Below are positions 37,401 to 50,200 of a DNA stretch of 64,000 bases, piece by piece. The notes beneath the pieces are model-generated. The model made no database searches. It saw only the letters and a program-made list of their open reading frames with translations, and was not told the origin of the DNA. The position numbers were made by a program, and so were the translations under genes. This stretch comes from Cymbidium sinense (taxonomy: Eukaryota > Streptophyta > Magnoliopsida > Asparagales > Orchidaceae): NCBI GenBank assembly GCA_021442155.1, contig CM038215.1:5294976-5358975 (forward strand), in the 5' to 3' direction. The number at the start of each line of letters is the position of its first letter. Positions within the stretch are counted from its first letter, which is position 1.

Positions 37401-38165
37401 TGGTCCATGATCCTCTCACAATTTAACATTACTTCATACCCCTCAGTGTGGTGGAAGGGCAAGCACTAGCAGATATCTTAGCAGCGCACCCACTTCCTAC
37501 TGACTCTCTTCTTAGTGATGATCTCCCTAATGAACAAATCATGAATTTAGGGGATATTAGCATTCACCGCTAGGAGATGTACTTTGATGGGGCAGCTTCC
37601 TCTCAAAGAGGAGAAGAACTACAATCTACTATTCCAAGAAAGGCAAGGGTAGGAATAGTTCTCTTAACTCTGGACCATGATGTGATCAGATTCTCATATC
37701 ATCTGTCCAATTCTTGTACCAATAATGAAGTCAAATATGAGGCTCTAATTGCTAGTATGGAGTTAGCCATTACTCTAAGCATCTATAAAATCAACATCTT
37801 TGGGGATTATCAACTAGTTATCAACCAAATTGTTGGGTCCTATAACATTATAAAGCCTAAGCTCCATCACTACCATAAGTACACCATGGAGTTATTGCCC
37901 CAAATCCTAGAGGTTACCATTTTTAATTTCTCAAGGAGAGAATGTCGTAGCATATGCTTTATCCAAGCTTGCCAAAGAGTTGGCATGTTTGGAGGATGAG
38001 TTCATATCAACAAAGGTCCAAAATAGACAATTCTTATCCCTGATTGATATTAAACTCATCAAAAAGTACTCTCTTGAAGGGGAGGTTTCCATTGCTAAGA
38101 AGGATGAGGAGTTAGATTGGAGTCAACCATTCATGAATTACCTAAATAAATGCAAACTACCTTAA
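37401..38165 (+). pseudogene. Tat copy B second (archaeal-type) RNase H
   Basis: A 140-codon open stretch from 37577 reads MYFDGAASSQRGEEL, VRFSYHLSNS-like residues (VIRFSYHLSNSCTNNEVKYE), MELAITLSIYKINIFGDYQLV and HHYHKYTMELLPQI. After a +1 shift near 37925 it continues as ENVVAYALSKLAKELACLEDE. The Asp, Glu and second Asp positions of the fold are present in YFDG, NNEVKYE and FGDYQ, but the usual last Asp (ADALAKLA in relatives) is Tyr. A duplicate RNase H at this place identifies the Tat lineage. Confidence 0.85.
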
Positions 38166-39350
38166 GAGAAGTCTTAAGCCCATCAAATGAAGTAGAGAGT
38201 ACTTTCCTATGCTTTTGTAGATGGTGTCTTATACTGACAGTCTTTTAATCATATGTGGTTACGTTGTTTAGACAAGCATGAAGCCTTTAAGATCGTGACT
38301 GAGGTATACTCGGATTATGTGGAGCCAACCAATCCGGTCCAAAGATGAAAGCTAAGATCAAGAGACTAGGATACTATTGGCCTTCGATGATCAAAGATTA
38401 CATGGATATGGCAAGGCGATGCCACCAATGTCAAATACATGGTGTGGTCCTACACCAACCACCCAACATTCTACATCCTACATTGGCCTCATGGCCATTC
38501 AAGTGTTGCCGATATAATAGTCGATTGATCCTCCTTCTTCAAGGGTTATCAGTTCATCTTAGCTACTTATGACTACTTTTCTAAATGGGTGAAGGAGATT
38601 CTTCATAGAGAGGTTACAGCTCAACATGTGCTCCAGTTTTTTAAGAACCATATTGTATATTAGTTTAGAGTGCCTTGATGAATTATATCTGATAATGTTA
38701 TTGCATTCAACAGTATGAAAATCAATAAATTTTTTTAGAGACACAACATAGATTGGAGATATTCTACCATTAACTACTTGAGAGAAAATGGCTTAGTAGA
38801 TTCCTTCAAAAAAACTCTCATCCAAATACTGAAGAAGACACTCGACAACAACAAGCGACAGTGGCATGAGCAGTTAGTTGAATCCTTGTATGCCTACCGC
38901 ATCACATATAGAACTCCAACTTAGTCTACTCCTTTCTCCTTAGTGTATGGGTTTGATGCCATTCTACCATTAGAAGTCCAACTCCCATCACTTAAGATAG
39001 CTGTGGGTAGCAAGATCACAATAGAGTAGAACACCAAGTTATGATTAGAAGAGCTCAAAGGTTTGGAGGAGAGATGCCTATGGGCATGCTGAAACCTCAA
39101 GTTGTACAAAGCTAAAATAATTCAAGCTCACAACAAGTTGGTCCATCCTAGAGCTTTTCAAGTAGCAGAGCTTATTTTAGTTCTAAGGAGATTGCCCATC
39201 GTAAGATTGGAGGCAAGTTTAAACCCACTTGGGAAAACCCTTTTGCCATAAAGAAGGAAGGAGGATCTTATTATTATCATAAGGGAGAGCACTCAATGCT
39301 TCTAATCAATGGGCTCTACTAGATCATGTTTGAAAATAATTATCATCATT
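38166..39350 (+). pseudogene. Tat copy B integrase
   Basis: The first open stretch (38345-38572) holds KIKRLGYYWPSMIKDYMDMA, the zinc-finger cysteines in RRCHQCQIH, and VVLHQPPNILHPTLASWPF. The first catalytic Asp region (near CRYNSR) is shifted. Next come SDNVIAF-like residues near 38690, then YSTINYLRENGLVDSFKKTL at 38760-38820 (the usual catalytic Glu position reads Asp), and LYAYRITY. The tail is PFSLVYGFDAILPLEVQLPS, then the GGSYYYHKGEHSMLLINGLY end at 39266-39325. The gene has several stops and is not functional. Confidence 0.88.
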
Positions 39351-39431
39351 GAAAATTCCATTTCAAATTCAATCTCTTCCATGTTGTAAGTATTCTTGTT
39401 TGTGAATCTACCATGATGTGTTTTGGGTAGG

Positions 39432-41225
39432 TGTAAAGAACCTGAGTGGCTTCCTATCATTCATCGACACAATACAAACACAAACTACACTTAAAATATA
39501 AAATAAATACATATCTTTTATCTCGTGTAACTCTGAGTTGAGATAATCCGATGACACTCACTCGCTTTCTAGGAGGTGGCGTGCCTTGTGTCACCCAATC
39601 ATCTTCTTGCTTTGGAGGATTTAAGTCTTCTATGTTTTCCTTCCTTACTTGGCCACTGCACACCAACAAGTGTCTTATTAGTTTGGTAGGCCCTTAATGC
39701 GTGGTTAGTAAGCTACCTTATGTTGGCTTCATTTAAGAGGATGTGAGTTTCTTATGCTTTTTTTTGGATTAGCCTTCATCCACTAACTGGGTCGAGTATA
39801 TTTGATGTTTAGGATAAGTCCCCTAGTGGGTCCTTCCCTCCTAATTGCTTCAAGTTTGGGTCCAGTCCTTCCTTAGGGCTCCTTGCTTAGTAGTCACTCT
39901 AGGTCAGATGGCATCTATCCCACTGATGACAGACTATCCTGATGACCAGTTCCACTTAAAAAGTTGTAAGCCTACACACTATCTTTCCAGATTGATCATT
40001 GCACACCGATGGGCACCTTAGGTTGGTTGGTTCTCACTATGCTGATAGATACACCACTCATGTTGATGAATACACCTTAGGTTGGTTGGTTCTCACACCT
40101 TAGGATACACCACTCATGGCAGATGCAAGTTTTCTATGCTTTCTCCTTGAGTTGGCCACCGTACACCTATAGGCTTTCTTTTCCATGGCTCAGAATAATT
40201 CTCCTAGCAGTACCTCCCCTGTGGGCACTATATGTGGATCACATCCTTTACGACCCAATTTAGACACTACTTGGGTTACTATCAGATTGGACAGTTTCCC
40301 TTTCCTAGTAACCACCCCTGTGGATGTGCAGATTCTTCAATTTGTCTAGTAAATCTAAGATAGGTCAATGCCAACATAGCCCTTTCTCAGTGTGGTCCCT
40401 CACACAATAGGGTCCACACAAACATATAAACAAAATATATATTCACTTGTGGATTAGGAGGACACCCCTAGCAATACCTTTTGGGCATCCTATCTTTAGG
40501 CGGTGAAACTGAAATCATCGACTACTCTTGAGTTGATATAAGTCCCTAGCAGCATTCACTCAGTAGTCGCCCCTAGATCAGGTTTGATTTGTTGTGCTAC
40601 CAACAGGTCACCACAATGATTTTTCCCTGCTTTAAATGATGTAAGTCTACTTTACCTTCTTCCTAGCACAACCATTGCATACTGAAAGGCAATCCCTTAG
40701 GTTGGCTAGCTCTACTCCACATCCAGTAGACTATCCCTTTGGATTTATAAATCTGAGATATGACAAGTCCGATATAGCCCCTTCTCAATGGGTCCATCTC
40801 ACACTAACATGGTCCATAAAAAAATTCTATCAAATTTGGAATCATATCCCTAGAGTGATATTCAATTCAAAATCAAAACAAAACATATAAACCATATCAA
40901 ATCACATGAAATTTAGATAAGATTAATTCTGATTACTTTTGAGTTGACATAAGTCCCTAGGAGCATTCACTCAATAGTCGCCCTAGGTCAGGTTCAATTT
41001 GTTGTGCATTCAATAGATCACCCCAGCAATTGTTCGCTTTGGAAGATGTAAGTCCCTGCTTCTTCCTAGCATCGTTAAAGAAGGAAACCCAGTTAACTAA
41101 CTCTACCCCGGTAGACTATCCCATTTGGATTTGTAAACATGAGGAAAATCAAAGCTAATATAGGCCCTTCTCAATGGGCCCATCGCACACCGACAGGGTC
41201 TATATGTTAATTTAGATTAAATTAA
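39432..41225 (+). mobile_element. Tat copy B, probable 3' LTR
   Basis: The block begins TGTAAAGAACCTGAGTGG after TTTTGGGTAGG, and is shared with copy A to about 40416. Past that point copy B continues with sequence that copy A has lost. It contains recurring landmarks GAGTTGA.ATAAGTCC, TCACTC.GTAGTCGCCC and TTGGTTGGTTCTC, so it is internally repetitive. The right end is not defined: no clear CA plus flanking duplication was found, and the repetitive signature fades near 41225. Confidence 0.5.
40508..41225 (+). repeat. Tandem duplication in the LTR, period about 405-410 bp
   Basis: Two units start near 40525 and 40930. Each has CTTTTGAGTTGAcATAAGTCCCTAG-type sequence, CATTCACTCA.TAGTCGCCC.TAG.TCAGGTT and a later TAGACTATCCC.TTTGGATTT block with CCTTCTCAATGGG.CCATC. 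A more diverged relative of the same motif lies at 39525-39600. Confidence 0.75.
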
Positions 41226-41860
41226 ACCCAATTTGATTTTTCTTAGTGGAGCCCCAAATCATATATAAATAAGTCAATCAAATAAATCAAATTCAAAAAC
41301 CAACCTCCCAAGCCAAATTAAATCATCTCCCTCAATAGAGTTAAAATCAAAGAAATCCAACCAAACTCTTATTCCCAGTGGATACATTTGCAAATAAATC
41401 TATGAAATCTAACTCAAATTCCAATTCATAGCAGATAGCCTGAACCTACTTCCCTAGTGGAAGGTTCATATACCCAATCCCCAATGGACTCGAGCACATA
41501 TATCTAGTAGATATGCTTCCACATTAATTAGAACAGAATAAATTAAAGTCAATTCAATCTTAATCCCTAGTGGATTATAGATTCATATCTCTAGCGAATC
41601 TTCTTTCCACAAACCATATAATCAAATCAAATTCAAACCTTATCCCCAACAGATTTTCTTCTTCTATGCCCTCGACATAGACCCCTTGCATGTCATGTCC
41701 AATGCATGTGTGATCCCCTAGTGGATCTCCCTCCATGTCCTTGACATGGAATTCTCATCAAATCTTATTTCTTCTCTTATGCACACCTTTAATACTTCAA
41801 CCAAAAGCCTAACAATGTATTCATTAAAATTACATCATCTTAACATTGTAATCAACATTT
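41226..41860. other. Non-coding stretch with recurring CCCTAGTGGAT motif
   Basis: No coding frame is seen. Variants of CCC(C)TAGTGGAT recur at irregular 50-100-bp spacing near 41370, 41450, 41490, 41565, 41640 and 41730. It may be the distal part of the copy B LTR or an unrelated degenerate repeat. Confidence 0.4.
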
Positions 41861-43270
41861 TATGATTTGTGATGGTGAGCTCAAACTAACTATACAATAT
41901 CATGCTATATCATAGTGTGAATTAACACACTATATTATATTATAATATATGATGTTATATCATAATTTTCTAAAATATAATATATTGTCTAACATTACAC
42001 CTCATTAGAATCACTTAAAAGAAACAAATAACAAAATTTTCTCAAAATATGAATAATGTTCATTTTGGATGTAAAATTGTTAATTTTCTATTAGATATTA
42101 TACAAAATAGCATAATTTTGGTGTTGCATCTCGGTGTGTCTATCAATTTGGCCAAATTCTTCCATCTCAACCTTAAAATTAACATTTTTGTGAGTTTTGA
42201 CCCAATGTATTATAACAAAATTAAAACATACTAAAATGTACAATAACATTTAGTAACACACCGCCACATTCATATATATATATATATATATGTGTGAAGT
42301 TATATTGTTATGTGCATTATATTTTAGTATGCTTTCATATAATATATTATCTTACATTACACCTTAAAATGAATCACTTTAAGCAAAAAATTATAAAATT
42401 TGGTTGAAAAATGAACATTTATTTTGGATGCAAAATTTCATTCTTTTGATTAAATGACACACCATAACACACCCCCAATGATGTTCCCTGAAGGTTACCT
42501 TAAATTTCCAAATCCATCATCTTAGCCTATAAATCAAATTTTTATGAATTATACAAACTCTACTACATCATACTATAACAAACTAAAATATGCTAAACAA
42601 TAAGCAGTTATACATAAGAGTATGCTATAATGCATGATGCTACACTATGTTATGGCATCCCAAATTATAATACACTATAACATATTATATTTTATTATAT
42701 TGTATATCACATCACAAGGGATTGCTTAAGATTAAAAATCATTAAATTAGTCTAAATAATAAAAATATATATATTTTAGTCGTCTCACTTACATATTTTA
42801 AATTGAAATAATATATTATGATGCCATGCTCTTCTTATTATGAATTTGGCCAAATTCCACCATTTTAAAGTCTAAATCAACATTTTTATAAATAATTCTA
42901 GTGTAGGCTCGATTGCATGATTGCAAGATACTAAAAGAATTTAAAATGCACAGAATAATATGTTATGATATATGATGTTATACTATGCTACAACATATAA
43001 TATTTATTTTGAACATAAAATCTTTCTTATTAGAGTACAAGTGGCGTAGCATACCTTTGGTACTACAACCTAATTCCCACTTCAAATTTAACAAATTTCA
43101 TTATTTGATTAATTAAATTAATATTTTTATGATTTAAATTAATATAGACTATATGGTACAATACCATAACATACTAAAACATTACAAAACATCTTATAAC
43201 ATCCAAAAACACATCACTACATGCTCAAATGTATGATGCTACATTATACTATAATATATGGTATTATAAT
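41861..43270. other. AT-rich non-coding sequence with TA-rich hairpins
   Basis: This is dense in ATATTATAATATATGATGTTATATCAT-like imperfect palindromes (41930-41990, 42280-42350, 42600-42720, 42950-43010). A short (AT)n run lies near 42276-42293. Variants of ACACTATATTATA and GGCCAAATTC recur. No gene or known element was recognised. It passes into TTTAGGG repeats at about 43270. Confidence 0.6.
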
Positions 43271-43800
43271 ATGATTTAGGGTTAGGGTTTAGGGTATTCA
43301 AATCTTTAATAGTCAAGGGAAAGTCTCTTGAAGGCATTTTCTTTAGCTACCATAATTATGTTAGGTTTAGGTCATTCCTTAGATCTACTCCAAATGACAT
43401 CTTTATTCAAAGTTTGGGGTTTTGGTTTAGGGTTAGTTTAGGGTTTAGGGCTTTAAAGTTAGTTTAAGGTTTAGGGTTTAATGTTAGTTTAGGATTTAGG
43501 GTTTAGGGTTGGGGTTTATGGTTTATGGCTTAGGGTTATAAGTTTTAGCTTTTAGGGATTATGGTTTTAGGGTTTAGGTTTAGTTTAGGGTTTAGGGTTT
43601 TAGGGTTTAGGGTTTAGGGTTTAAAGTTTAGGGTTTAGGGTTTAGGATTTAGGGTTTAAGGTTTAGGGTTTAGGGTTTAGGGTTTAGGGTTTAAGGTTTT
43701 TAGGGTATAAGGTTTAGGGTTTAGGGTATAGGGTTTAGGGTTTAGGGTTTAAGTTTTAGGTTTTGTGTTTAAGTTTTAGTTTAGGGCTTAAAAAAATTTT
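43271..43800. repeat. Degenerate telomere-like array, G-rich strand
   Basis: TTTAGGG units are frequent and relatively clean between 43430 and 43760. A short unique stretch lies at 43300-43410. The orientation is opposite to the arrays at 5827-6841 and 29691-33912. Confidence 0.9.
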
Positions 43801-44260
43801 TAAACACAGAGAACAAATTCAAATTCAATATTTCTTCTTTTTGATTTCATCATCCAAGTAATACCCCAAGTTTTCTAAGACACAAGTGATGACATTGATC
43901 AAAAATGGGTACCCATAGAGAAAATTAGAAAACCTAGATAAGTAGGACCATCTTTACTATAAAGACACTATTCCATAAGTAGCATATTGGATTGGTTGTT
44001 CTTCAGTTTCTCTAGTTCCCATCAGAACCACCCCCGCCTCTCAAGTAGTGGGATCTGCCATCATATACCCGATCTCTCCCTCTGCCACCACCATGGCTCT
44101 AACCTTTGTTGCTCCGCCTACCTCCATAACCACCACTTCTCCATATCCTCCACCCACCGATCCCCCACCACCACTTTGTTCTTGCCTCCACCTGCCTCCG
44201 AAACTAGATTGAGCCTAGTTGATGGTGATGATCCTGCCATCAAGGTTCTTGTCATTCTTA
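43801..44260 (-). pseudogene. Glycine-rich RNA-binding protein retropseudogene, 3' part
   Basis: On the minus strand the fragment opens with KN-D-KNLDGRIITIN-stop-AQS (44195-44260), matching the end of the RRM (NLDGR.ITVNEAQSR in the family). A Gly-rich stretch follows, then RSHYLRGGGGSDGN-stop-RN-stop at about 44010-44060. Next is a 3' UTR that ends in a short A-run at about 43791-43800 before the array. Most of the RRM is missing, and stops replace Glu and Trp codons, so it is a pseudogene. Confidence 0.8.
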
Positions 44261-47200
44261 GGGATTAGGGTTTGTTTAGGGTTTAGGGTTTTTGGGGTTT
44301 AGAGTTTAGGGTTGTAGGTTTTAGGGTTTAGGGTTTAGGGTTTAGGGTTTAGGGTTTAGGGTTTAGGTTTTAGGGTTTAGTGTTTAGGGTTGTAGGTTTA
44401 GGGTTGTAGGTTAGGGTTTAGGGTTTAGGGTTTAGGATTTAGGGTTTAGTGTTTTTTTTAAATAAAGTAAATCAGTAGGTTTAAATTTATTTAGTTTATT
44501 TTTTATTTATTTGAGTTTATTTTTTTTTATTTAGGTTTATTTTTATTTTAAATTATTTTAGTATATTTATTTTAGGTTTATTTACATTAGTTTTGATTTT
44601 TTATTTTAGTTTTTTTTTAAGTTTAGGTTTATTTTTTAGTTGAGTTTTATTTTTATTTTATTTTTAGGTTTAGGTTTTATTTTTTTTTTAGGTTTAGGTT
44701 TAGGCTTTTATTTTATTTCTTTAGGTTTAGGTTTTACATTTTATTTTAGGTTTATTTTTTTTTTTAGGTTTTATTTAGTTTAGGTTTAGGTTTATTTTTA
44801 ATTTAGTTTATTTTATTTAGTTTAGGTTTAGGTTTAGGTTTAGTTTATTTTAGGTTTAGGTTTAGGTTTAGTTTATTTTAGGTTTAGGTTCAGGTTTAGT
44901 TTATTTTAGTTTTTTTATTTTAGTTTATGTTTAAGTTTATTTTATTTTGCTTTTTATTTTTATTTTAGGTTTAGGTTTTTTTTAGTTTAGGGTTTAGGTT
45001 TTCTTATCTATCTACTTTTAGGTTTTATTTTAAAGTTTATTTTTTAGGTTTAGGTTTTTATTTAGTTTTTAGTTTAGGTTTTTTATTCTTAGGTTTATTT
45101 TATTTTTAGTTTAGTTTAGGTTTTTAATTATTTTATTTTAGTTTATTCTTATTTTTATTTTATTTTTAAGTTTAGGATTAGGTTTTAGTTTAAATTTTAT
45201 TTTATTTATTTATTTATTTTATTATTTGGTTTTATTTAGTTTAGGTTTACATTTTTAGGTTTTTAGGGTTTAGGGTTTTGGGTTTAGGATTTAAGGTTTT
45301 GGGTTTAGGGTTTTAGTGTTAGGGTTTAGTGTCTAGGGTTTAGGGTTTAGTGTTTAGGCTTTAGGGTGGATGATTTTGAGGGTTTAGGTTTAAGGCTTAG
45401 GTTATCTTAGGGTTTAAGGTTAGTTTAGAGTTTAATTTAGGCTTTAGGGTTTAGGGTTTAGGTTTTGGGTTAGTTTAGGGTTTATGTTTTAGGGTTAGTT
45501 TAGAGTTTAAGGTTTAGTGCTTAGGGTTTAGGGTTTATGGTTTATGGTTTAGGGCTATAATTTTATGGTTTAGAGTTAGTCTCAGGGATTGGGGTTTAGG
45601 GTTTAGGGTTTAGGATTTAGGGTTTAGGGTTTAGGGTTTTTTTAAATTAAGTAAATCGATATGTTTAGGTTTATTTGGTTTATTTAGTTTATTTTTTATT
45701 TATTTTAGTTTATTTTATCTTTTATTTTTATTTAGGTTTATTTATATTTTTATTTAACTTAGTTTATTTATTTTAGATTTATTTATTTTTATTTAGGTTT
45801 TTTATCTTACTTTATTTTTTAGGTATATGTTTTGGTTTAGGCTTACTTTTTAGTTTAGTTTTTTTATTATATTTTTTAAGTTTAGATTTTATTTTTTATT
45901 TTTAAGTTTAGGTTTAAGTTTATATTTTAATTTTTATGCTTTTTATTTTATGTTTATTTTTAGTTTAGGTTTATGTTTATTTTAGTTTTATTTAATTTAA
46001 TTTATGTTTAGGTTTAGTTTTAGTTTATTTTAGGTTTAGGTTTAGGTTTTATTTATTTTAGTTTAGGTTTAGGTTTATTTATTTTATTTTGTTTATTTTA
46101 TTTTTATTTTAGGTTTAGTTTTTGTTTTAGTTTGAGGTTTAAGTTTTATTTTTTATATATTTTTGTTTTTAATTTCTAGGTTTGGGTTTTAATTTAGTTT
46201 TCATTTTAGAATTATTTTATTTTTATTTTATTTAGTTCTTTTATTCTTAGGTTTATTTTATTTTATTTTATTTAGTTTAGGTTTTAGTTTTTTTAATTTA
46301 TTTCATTTATATGTTTAGGTTTATGGTTTTAGTTTAGGTTTTATTTTTTTATTTTTAATTTTTTTTAGGTTTAAGTTTTTTTATTTATTTTATTTTTAGG
46401 TTTTATTTAGTTTAGGTTTATCTTTTTAGGTTTTTAGGGTTTTGGGTTTGGGGTTTAGGGTTTAGGGTTGTAGCTTTTATGGTTTAGGGTTTAGGGTTTA
46501 GGGTTTAGGTTTTAGGGTTTTAAGCTTTAGGGTTTAGGGTTAAAGGTTTATGATTAGGGTTTTTAAAATAAATAAGTAAACTCATAGGTTTAGGTTTATT
46601 TAATTTATTTTTTATTTATTTTAGTTTATTTTATTTTTTATTTTTATTTAGGTTTATTTATATTTTAGTTTAGTTTATTTATTTAGGTTTATTTATTTTA
46701 GTTTATTTTTTATGTTTAGGTTTATTTTTAGTTTAGTTTTATTTTTATTTTATTTTTTAGGTTTAGGTTTTATTTTTTTTAATTTTAGGTTTAGGTTTAG
46801 GTTTTCATTTTAGGTTTATTTTTAGGTTTCATTTTTAAGTGTTGTTTTAGGTTTTTTAGTTTGTTTTATTTTATTTAAGGTTTAGGTTTAGGTTTAGGTT
46901 TACTTTATTTTAGGTTAAGGTTTACATTTTATTTATTTTAGTTTAGTTTATTTTAGTTTAGGTTTAGGTTTATTTTATTTTCATTCTTGGTTTAGTTTTT
47001 ATTTTAGTTTAGGGTTTAGGCTTTACTTTTTATTTCTCTTTAGGTTTTATTTTTAGGTTTGTTTTTTAGGTTTAGGCTTTTATTTAGTTTTTATTTTATT
47101 TTATTTTAGGTTTTATTTTGATTTTAGGTTTAGTTTTATTTTATTTAGGTTTTTTATTTTTCGAATTTAGTTTTGGTTTTTATTTATTTTATTTTAGTTT

Positions 47201-50200
47201 AGTATTTATTTTTTATTTTATTTACTTTTTAGGTTTAGGTTTAGGTTTAGGTTTAGGTTTTAGTTTAGGTTTTATTTTATTTTATTTATTATTTTATTTT
47301 TTTTATTTTATATTTATTTTATTTTTAGGTTTTATTTTGTTTAAGTTTAGGTTTTTAGCTTTTTAGGGTTTATGGTTTAGGGTTTAGGGTTTAGGGTTAG
47401 TTGAGGGTTTAAGGTTTAGGGTTTAGCATTTGGGGTTTAGGGTTTAGCGTTTAGGGTTTATGTTTTATGGTTTATGATTTTGGATTTAGGGTTTAGGGTT
47501 TTGGTGTTTAGGGTTTAGGGTTTAGGGTTTAGGTTTTTAGGGTTTAGTGTTTAGGGTTGTAGGTTTAGGGTTGTAGGTTTAGGGTTGTAGGTTAGGGTTT
47601 AGGGTTTAGGGTTTAGGATTTAGGGTTTAGTGTTTTTTTTTTTTAAATAAAGTAAATCGACAGGTTTAAATTGATTTAGTTTATTTTGTTATTTATTTGA
47701 GTTTTTTTATTTTTATTTATGTTTATTTTTTATTTTAAATTATTTTAGTATATTTATTTTAGGTTTATTTACTTTAGTTTTGATTTTTTATTTTAGTTTT
47801 TTTTAAGTTTAGGTTTATTTTTTAGTTGAGTTTTATTTTTATTTTATTTTTTAGGTTTAGGTTTTATTTTTTTTTAGGTTTAGGTTTAGGCTTTTATTTT
47901 ATTTCTTTAGGTTTAGGTTTTACATTTTTATTTTAGGTTTATTTTTAGGTTTTATTTATTAGTTTAGGTTTAGGTTTATTTTTAATTTAGTTTATTTTAT
48001 TTAGTTTAGGTTTAGGTTTAGGTTTAGTTTATTTTAGGTTTAGGTTTAGGTTTAGTTTATTTTAGTTTTTTTATTTTAGTTTATGTTTAAGTTTATTTTA
48101 TTTTGCTTTTTATTTTTATTTTAGGTTTAGGTTTTTTTTAGTTTAGGGTTTAGGTTTTCTTATCTATCTACTTTTAGGTTTTATTTTAAAGTTTATTTTT
48201 TAGGTTTAGGTTTTTATTTAGTTTTTAGTTTAGGTTTTTTATTCTTAGGTTTATTTTATTTTTTAGTTTAGTTTAGGTTTTTAATTATTTTATTTTAGTT
48301 TATTCTTATTTTTTATTTTATTTTTGAGTTTAGGATTAGGTTTTAGTTTAAATTTTTATTTTATTTATTTTATTTATTTTATTATATGGTTTTATTTAGT
48401 TTAGGTTTACATTTTTAGGTTTTTAGGATTTAGGGTTTTGGGTTTAGGATTTAGGTTTTGGGTTTAGGGTTTTAGGGTCTAGGGTTTAGTGTCTATGGTT
48501 TAGGGTTTAGTGTTTAGGCTTTAGGGTGGACGATTTTGAGGGTTTAGGTTTAAGGCTTAGGGTTATCTTAGGGTTTAGGGTTAGTTTAGACTTTAGGATT
48601 TAGGCTTTAGGCTTTAGGGTTTAGGGTTTAGTATTTTGGGTTAGTTTAGGATTTATGTTTTAGGGTTAGTTTAGAGTTTAAGGTTTAGTGCTTAGGGTTT
48701 ATGGTTTATGGTTTATGGTTTAGGGCTATAATTTTATGGTTTAGAGTTAGTCTCATTGATTGGGGTTTAGGGTTTAGGGTTTAGGATTTAGGGTTTAGGG
48801 TTTAGGATTTTTTTAAATTAAGTAAATCGATATGTTTAGGTTTATTTGGTTTATTTTTTATTTATTTTAGTTTATTTTATCTTTTATTTTTATTTAGGTT
48901 TATTTATATTTTTATTTAACTTAGTTTATTTATTTTAGATTTATTTATTTTTATTTAGGTTTTTTATCTTTATTTTTTAGGTATATGTTTTGGTTTAGGC
49001 TTACTTTTTAGTTTAGTTTTTTTATTATATTTTTTAAGTTTAGATTTTATTTTTTATTTTTAAGTTTAGGTTTAAGTTTATATTTTAATTTTTAAGCTTT
49101 TTATTTTATGTTTATTTTTAGTTTAGGTTTATGTTTATTTTTAGTTTATTTAATTTAATTTAATTTATGTTTAGGTTTAGTTTTAGTTTATTTTAGGTTT
49201 AGGTTTAGGTTTTATTTATTTTAGTTTAGGTTTAGGTTTATTTTATTTTGTTTATTTTATTTTTATTTTAGGTTTAGTTTTTGTTTTAGTTTGAGGTTTA
49301 AGTTTTATTTTTTATATATTTTTGTTTTTAATTTCTAGGTTTGGGTTTTAATTTAGTTTTCATTTTAGAATTATTTTATTTTTATTTTATTTAGTTCTTT
49401 TATTCTTAGGTTTATTTTATTTTATTTTATTTAGTTTAGGTTTTTTTTAGTTTTTTTAATTTATTTCATTTTATATGTTTAGGTTATGGTTTTAGTTTAG
49501 GTTTTTATTTTTTTTATTTTTAATTTTTTTTAGGTTTAAGTTTTTTTATTTATTTTATTTTTAGGTTTTATTTAGTTTAGGTTTATCTTTTTAGGTTTTT
49601 AGGGTTTTGGGTTTGGGGTTTAGGGTTTAGGGTTGTAGCTTTTATGGTTTAGGGTTTAGGGTTTAGGGTTTAGGTTTTAGGGTTTTAAGCTTTAGGGTTT
49701 AGGGTTAAAGGTTTATGATTAGGGTTTTTAAAATAAATAAGTAAACTCATAGGTTTAGGTTTATTTAATTTATTTTTTATTTATTTTAGTTTATTTTATT
49801 TTTTATTTTTATTTAGGTTTATTTATATTTTTATTTAGTTTAGTTTATTTATTTAGGTTTATTTATTTTAGTTTATTTTTTAAGTTTAGGTTTATTTTTT
49901 AGTTTAGTTTTATTTTTATTTTATTTTTTAGGTTTAGGTTTTATTTTTTTTTTAATTTTAGGTTTAGGTTTAGGTTTTCATTTTAGGTTTATTTTTAGGT
50001 TTCATTTTTATGTGTTATTTTAGGTTTTTTAGTTTGTTTTATTTTATTTAAGGTTTAGGTTTAGGTTTACTTTATTTTAGGTTTAGGTTTACATTTTATT
50101 TATTTTAGTTTAGTTTATTTTAGTTTAGGTTTAGGTTTATTTTATTTTCATTCTTGGTTTAGTTTTTTTTTTAGTTTAGGGTTTAGGCTTTACTTTTTAT

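Noticed and set aside
43987..44268. Plus-strand open frame rich in His, Ser and Pro; also 54573-54773
   Set aside because: They are antisense to the retroposed glycine-rich RNA-binding protein fragment, where GGT/GGA codons read as ACC/TCC.
47118..47366. Open frame with Gly-Leu repeats and Phe-rich residues; also 58175-58363
   Set aside because: They are translations of TTTAGGTTTAGG and TTTTATTTT repeats. Frames stay open only because of the repeat period.
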